Assembly: GCF_029633865.1 (NCBI RefSeq)
Contig: NC_079219.1
Location: forward strand, 55,920,682-55,984,681
Source: Lampris incognitus
Taxonomy: Eukaryota > Chordata > Actinopteri > Lampriformes > Lampridae
Direction: 5' to 3'
Length of the DNA: 64,000 nucleotides
Part shown: positions 60,034 to 64,000 of the stretch, piece after piece
How positions within the stretch are numbered: position 1 is the first letter of the stretch
Layout: every line of letters starts with the position of its first letter
Notes under the pieces: generated by a model
Database searches by the model: none
What the model saw: the letters and a program-made list of their open reading frames with translations, nothing else
Told to the model about the DNA's origin: nothing
Program-made: the position numbers and the translations under genes

Positions 60034-61259
60034 CGTTCTTTCAGCACGACATCAGCTACAAGTCTGGGTCAATATTTTAGATTATTTGAAAGAAAGATAA
60101 ATTGGCAAATATTTCCAGCCCTAACGTGGACTCACAAGGGTCGATAACGCCATTATTAGATACAGCTGATCATTTACAAAACTGCTAGAAATCTTGACAT
60201 GTCAGATTCTTACACCTTTTCTTTTTTGTCATTCACATCCACCCGTGGTCCAAAGGAGTTGAATCAAGTGCAACTGGGCTTGGTATTGTAGCGAATTCGG
60301 GGGACAACGCAACCACAGGAACTGCCGCGGCCGGGAAGCGAACCCGTATCGCCCGCACCGCAGGAGACATCGCTAACCGCTCGACTAAAGGGTCAGACCC
60401 GCCAGTCAGCGTGTCTTCTTATCCATGCACGTTACAAATGTAGCGAATTCGGGGGGCAGTCCGGGAGGCCGTCGCCACAGCCGGGACGCGAACCCGTGTC
60501 TTTCACTCCGCAAGCGAGAACGTTAACCAGTCGACTAAAGGGTCCGACCCATTAGTCAAGGACCAACGTGTCTGCTTATCCATGCACGTTACACTACCCC
60601 CGCCCTCCTTCCCCATGGAAATACCAGAAATCAAATCACCACTATCTTCAACTAAGGTGATTGAATAGTCTAGCTCTTTTTACAGGCCCGTTTAAACCTT
60701 TTACATTCCAGCTGATAAACCGTACACCAGCTTTACTAGTTCTATTTTCCATATTTAGCTAGGAATGGTAGAGTAGCAGTGATGACAGTGACAAGATAAA
60801 TAAGTGGTTGTAAGGAAATACACGGCCTCTTGAATAACATCTCTAAGGAAAACAAAAGAAAATACACATTGTAAAAAAACCTAGAGATGCTCCTTCCCAT
60901 AACCCTGTCCCTCATCTCAAACACGAACGAAGCTAAAACTAAGCCTATACTTGTTCCTCTCTCTGAGTCAAGCTGCAGGCTACATAGCCCTATTCCCAAG
61001 TCATCCCAGCAATGAAATATTAATTATACTCAAGGAAAGGAAAAAAATAAATGAATTAAAAATTGAACCTAACAACTTCTGTAGGCCAGGTGAACAATCA
61101 ATATACGTATGAGGGCACCACCTTCAGTCCCAGGGCTGTCGAGAGGGTGCGTTCAAATGGTAAACATAGCCCTACCCATATTCAAATCAGTCCAGCTAAT
61201 CAACAGTCTTCAACCAGTGTGGTTCAAAACAGCCGTTTTGCTAGCCTACTTTTTAAGCT
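60034..61259. other. DNA between the LTR element and the LINE-1 fragment
   Basis: No gene seen. It contains the tandem tRNA-like pair described separately; the remainder is AT-rich. Confidence 0.5.
60287..60593 (-). repeat. Tandem pair of tRNA-derived repeats
   Basis: Two direct copies (60287-60436 and 60439-60593), each from TGTAGCGAATTC to CATGCACGTTACA. On the minus strand each has TTTAGTCGA followed by GGGTTCGC, matching polymerase III A- and B-box motifs. The copies differ at many positions, so the duplication is not recent, or they are separate insertions. Confidence 0.75.
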
Positions 61260-62060
61260 ATCTTCGGATCATAAAACTTCTGAGCTTCATCGGGGAGTCA
61301 AAGGTGTGCGAGTCGTCTCCGTACATCACGCGCAGCCGGGCCGGGTACAGTGGGTGGAACCGCACTTTCTTTTGGTACAGAGCTTGTGCCGTGCTGAGGT
61401 CTTGATAAACCCTTATAACTGCTCCTTGGTACTTCAGCTCGTGGTTCCTGGCCCAGCGTAATGCAGCTTTTTGCTGGAATCTGGAAAAGCAAACCAGGAA
61501 CGTGCGAGGAGATGTTCCCCGGCCGGATTTGAAGGTCGGGTCCGGTGTCCTCTCTCCAACTCAGGCGGTGCAGAAAAGACATCAGGACCCATTATTTGCA
61601 TCAGCATCTCCGACATGAACTGCACCGGATCTTTACCGGCCTCACTGCCTTCAGGAATGTTCAGTACATGGAGATTGGCCCTCCGAGATCGGCTCTCGAG
61701 GTCGTCGATTCGGTCCTGCAGAGACAGGTTTTGGGTTCGGAGCGTTTTGATTGTGGACTCAGCTGCAATTAAACGTTCAAAGTCGTCACTGGTTACAGAC
61801 TCCACAGAGGTAAGGCGATTTTGGAACGAGTTCACCGTCGCCTGCAAGGAGTCCAGTGAGGCTTGCAGGGGTTTAATGGACTCTTGGATCAGGGAAGAAA
61901 CATCATCCCTAAGTGACCTCCTCTGCTTTTCGAATTCTGCAGACAGTTGATCCATGGAAATGGGCATATCAGCTGTGGTATCTCCGGTTTCTGTCGTTGT
62001 CGAAAGGTAGTTAGCAAACGCTGCTAGCTTCTCGGCTGCGTTCTTGGAAACGTTATAGCA
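61260..62060 (-). mobile_element. LINE-1-type ORF1 fragment
   Basis: The minus strand encodes a coiled coil (about 61967-61700, with SLIQESIKPLQASLDSLQAT) followed by SRRANLHVLNIPEGSE, the start of the L1 ORF1 RNA-binding domain. In a shifted frame comes the C-terminal YQGAVIRVYQDLSTAQ and FHPLYPARLRVMYGDD. At least two frame breaks. No ORF2 is seen downstream, so only the 5' part survives. Confidence 0.78.
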
Positions 62061-62068
62061 TATGCACG

Positions 62069-64000
62069 TGTAGCGCCTCTCTAGCGGGTTTGGCTATAGT
62101 GAGAGGTGGCTATCCTGTGTTCTTTAAAACCTCTTATCAAATAAGTGGGGTTTCACTAATAAACATATTGTAGTGGTTATGGGGCTACATAATTCCCCTT
62201 ATTGAGCTAGTAGGAACGTTAGTTTACAGCTGCTGTTTCCTCGGTTCGGGTTTACAGTGACACACTTCGGCTGCGCGGGTTTTTTGTTGTTGTTGTAATG
62301 GTGGAAGGAATAAATGGTGCACGTTGTGTAGCCGAAAGAGAAAGTTGTCACGACTCCTGCTTGAGCTCCTCTACACTGGTGACCCCGACGTTTGTCTCTT
62401 GGTAGTTACCAGAGTCAATCTTTCGAACGAACATGGTTGACGAAATCAACGCGGTTTCTCTCAAATTGCCAGAGTTCTGGGAGTCATCGGCAACGACATG
62501 GTTCGCCCAGGCGGAAGCGCAGTTTGCTATCCGCAAAATAACGGTTGATACTACTACGTGGTATCGGCGCTCGGATATTCGACTGCAACTAGAGTGGTGA
62601 GTCTCCTTACAAATCCTCCGGCGGCAGACAAATACAAGGGGCTCAAAGATCACCTCTTGAAGATTTTTGTACTTTCCGACGCCGAGAGGGCCCACCGTCT
62701 CTTTTCTCTGCAAGGCTTGGGTGACAGCAAGCCATCCGAGCTCATGGACAAAATGCTGAATCTGCTGGGACCGGCGCACACACCTGATTTCCTCTTTGTC
62801 CAACTGTTTCTGCGACAACTGCCTGCTCAGGTGCGGGCCGCTTTGGCTAACACCAACATTACCGATTGCCGCAAGCTAGCTGAAGAAGCTGACAAGTTCA
62901 CCCCTGCCCACCCCCACACGCCACCACCTGGTGACTCCATGGTGGTCGCCGCGGCAACCCCCGGTCGGTGACAGGAGCCCGGCCTGTGCTTTTACCATGC
63001 AAAGTTCGGGGCCAAGGCGAAAAAGTGCACCGCCGCGTGCAATTTCAGCTCGTCGGGAAACGCCAAGGCCGGCGCTCACTAGTGGCCATGGGCGTCGGCG
63101 TGGAGGACAACAGGCTACTTTTCCTGCGAGACTCCATCTCGGGGCGGCGTTTCCTATGCGACACTGGGGCGCAGAGGAGTGTCGTACCTGCATCGAGTGT
63201 GGACGCCCTGTCGGGCGCTCACGGCCCTCCCATGGAAGCTGCTAACGGCAGCTCTATCCGTACGTATGGCACGAGGCACACTGACATGTGTTTTAATGGA
63301 CAGCGGTTCAGCTGGGATTTTGTCACCGCCGACGTGGCATTTCCCCTCCTCGGTGCAGATTTTCTTTGTGCTCATGGGCTGCTGGTGGACCTCAGGAATC
63401 GACGCCTGATTGACGCCGTCACCTTCGCTTCACACGCGTGTGCACTCAGCGATACAGGCTCCGTCAGGCTGTCCAGCATGCTCTCCAATGAGGACGTGTT
63501 TCTCCATCTTCTCTCCGAGTTCCCTGACCTCACTCAGCCCACATTCTCGTCATCTACGACCAAACATGGGGTTGAGCACCACATCGTCACCACCGGCCCG
63601 CCGGTGCACGCCCGAGCTCGACGCCTCGACCCGACCAAGCTCTCTGTCGCCAAGGCGGAGTTTGAGAACATGGAGCGCCTCGGCATCATCCGTCGCTCCA
63701 GCAGCCCGTGGGCTTCACCCCTCCACATAGTGCCTAAGCCTGGCGGTGGGTGGCGTCCATGTGGTGACTACCGTCGGCTCAATGACGCAACAACACCGGA
63801 CCGCTACCCGGTCCCTCACATCCAAGATTTCTCCGCCCACCTGGCTGGGAAAGTGATCTTTTCCAAGGTGGACCTCGTCCGTGGATACCACCAGGTGCCC
63901 GTCCATCCCGCTGATGTCCCCAAAACGGCTGTGACAACTCCGTTCGGACTGTTCGAGTTCCTGCGCATGCCGTTTGGGCTTAAGAACGCCGCGCAGTCCT
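62069..64000 (+). mobile_element. Second Ty3/Gypsy element, left part, runs off the window
   Basis: Related to the element at 55620: the same primer-binding site (TGGTGACCCCGACG) at about 62372, and gag, protease and the first part of reverse transcriptase in the same order. The left LTR probably spans about 62069-62371, but its start cannot be fixed without the right LTR. The coding part looks older and carries a few breaks. It differs clearly in sequence from the first element, so it is another lineage of the same family. Confidence 0.85.

Overview
This window is vertebrate nuclear DNA, almost certainly from a ray-finned (teleost) fish. The genes are split into many short exons with GT/AG introns. 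The DNA between them is packed with fish-type repeats: tRNA-derived SINEs ending in GGATGGATGG, Tc1 and hAT DNA transposons, LINE fragments, a Ty3/Gypsy element and long CA/TG microsatellites. I cannot name the species. The exon models below were built by hand from splice sites, reading phase and remembered family sequences. No alignment could be run.

Layout. A 42-bp minisatellite fills 1-900. On the minus strand, 1131-2604 carries five exons of tmem244. Head to head with it, after a GC-rich promoter zone, l3mbtl3 runs on the plus strand (5756-18490, 21 coding exons, 831 aa): an FCS zinc finger, three MBT repeats, a CCHHC finger and a SAM domain. A 22-bp minisatellite then runs into a 200-N assembly gap (20857-21056). 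After the gap come a three-exon Ly6/uPAR gene resembling SPACA4/Bouncer (23075-29019, plus) and a complete 25-exon msh5, the meiotic MutS homologue (30270-42033, minus, 808 aa). An SPRY/SOCS-box gene of the SPSB type with two frame breaks follows (about 44486-45484, minus), then a complete five-exon MHC class II beta chain (50301-54734, minus, 251 aa). The right end holds an intact-looking young Ty3/Gypsy element (55620-60029), a LINE-1 ORF1 fragment, and the left part of a second, related LTR element that runs off the window.

How the parts relate. The tmem244/l3mbtl3 pair matches the neighbouring, divergent TMEM244-L3MBTL3 pair of human 6q23. The Ly6, msh5 and MHC class II genes instead recall the MHC, where human MSH5 and Ly6 genes lie in class III. 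The N gap lies exactly between these two blocks, so their physical join needs checking. The genes do not form a pathway: they serve chromatin reading (L3MBTL3), meiotic recombination (MSH5), a GPI-anchored surface protein (Ly6), a ubiquitin-ligase adaptor (SPSB) and antigen presentation (MHC II beta).

Most striking structures: a 92-bp tandem duplication just upstream of the MHC II beta start codon; a Tc1 transposon nested in a hAT-like element that ends 8 bp from the MHC II beta stop codon; an oppositely oriented pair of hAT elements with perfect 8-bp target duplications in the Ly6 and msh5 introns; and dinucleotide repeats that begin inside or beside splice sites in both l3mbtl3 and msh5.
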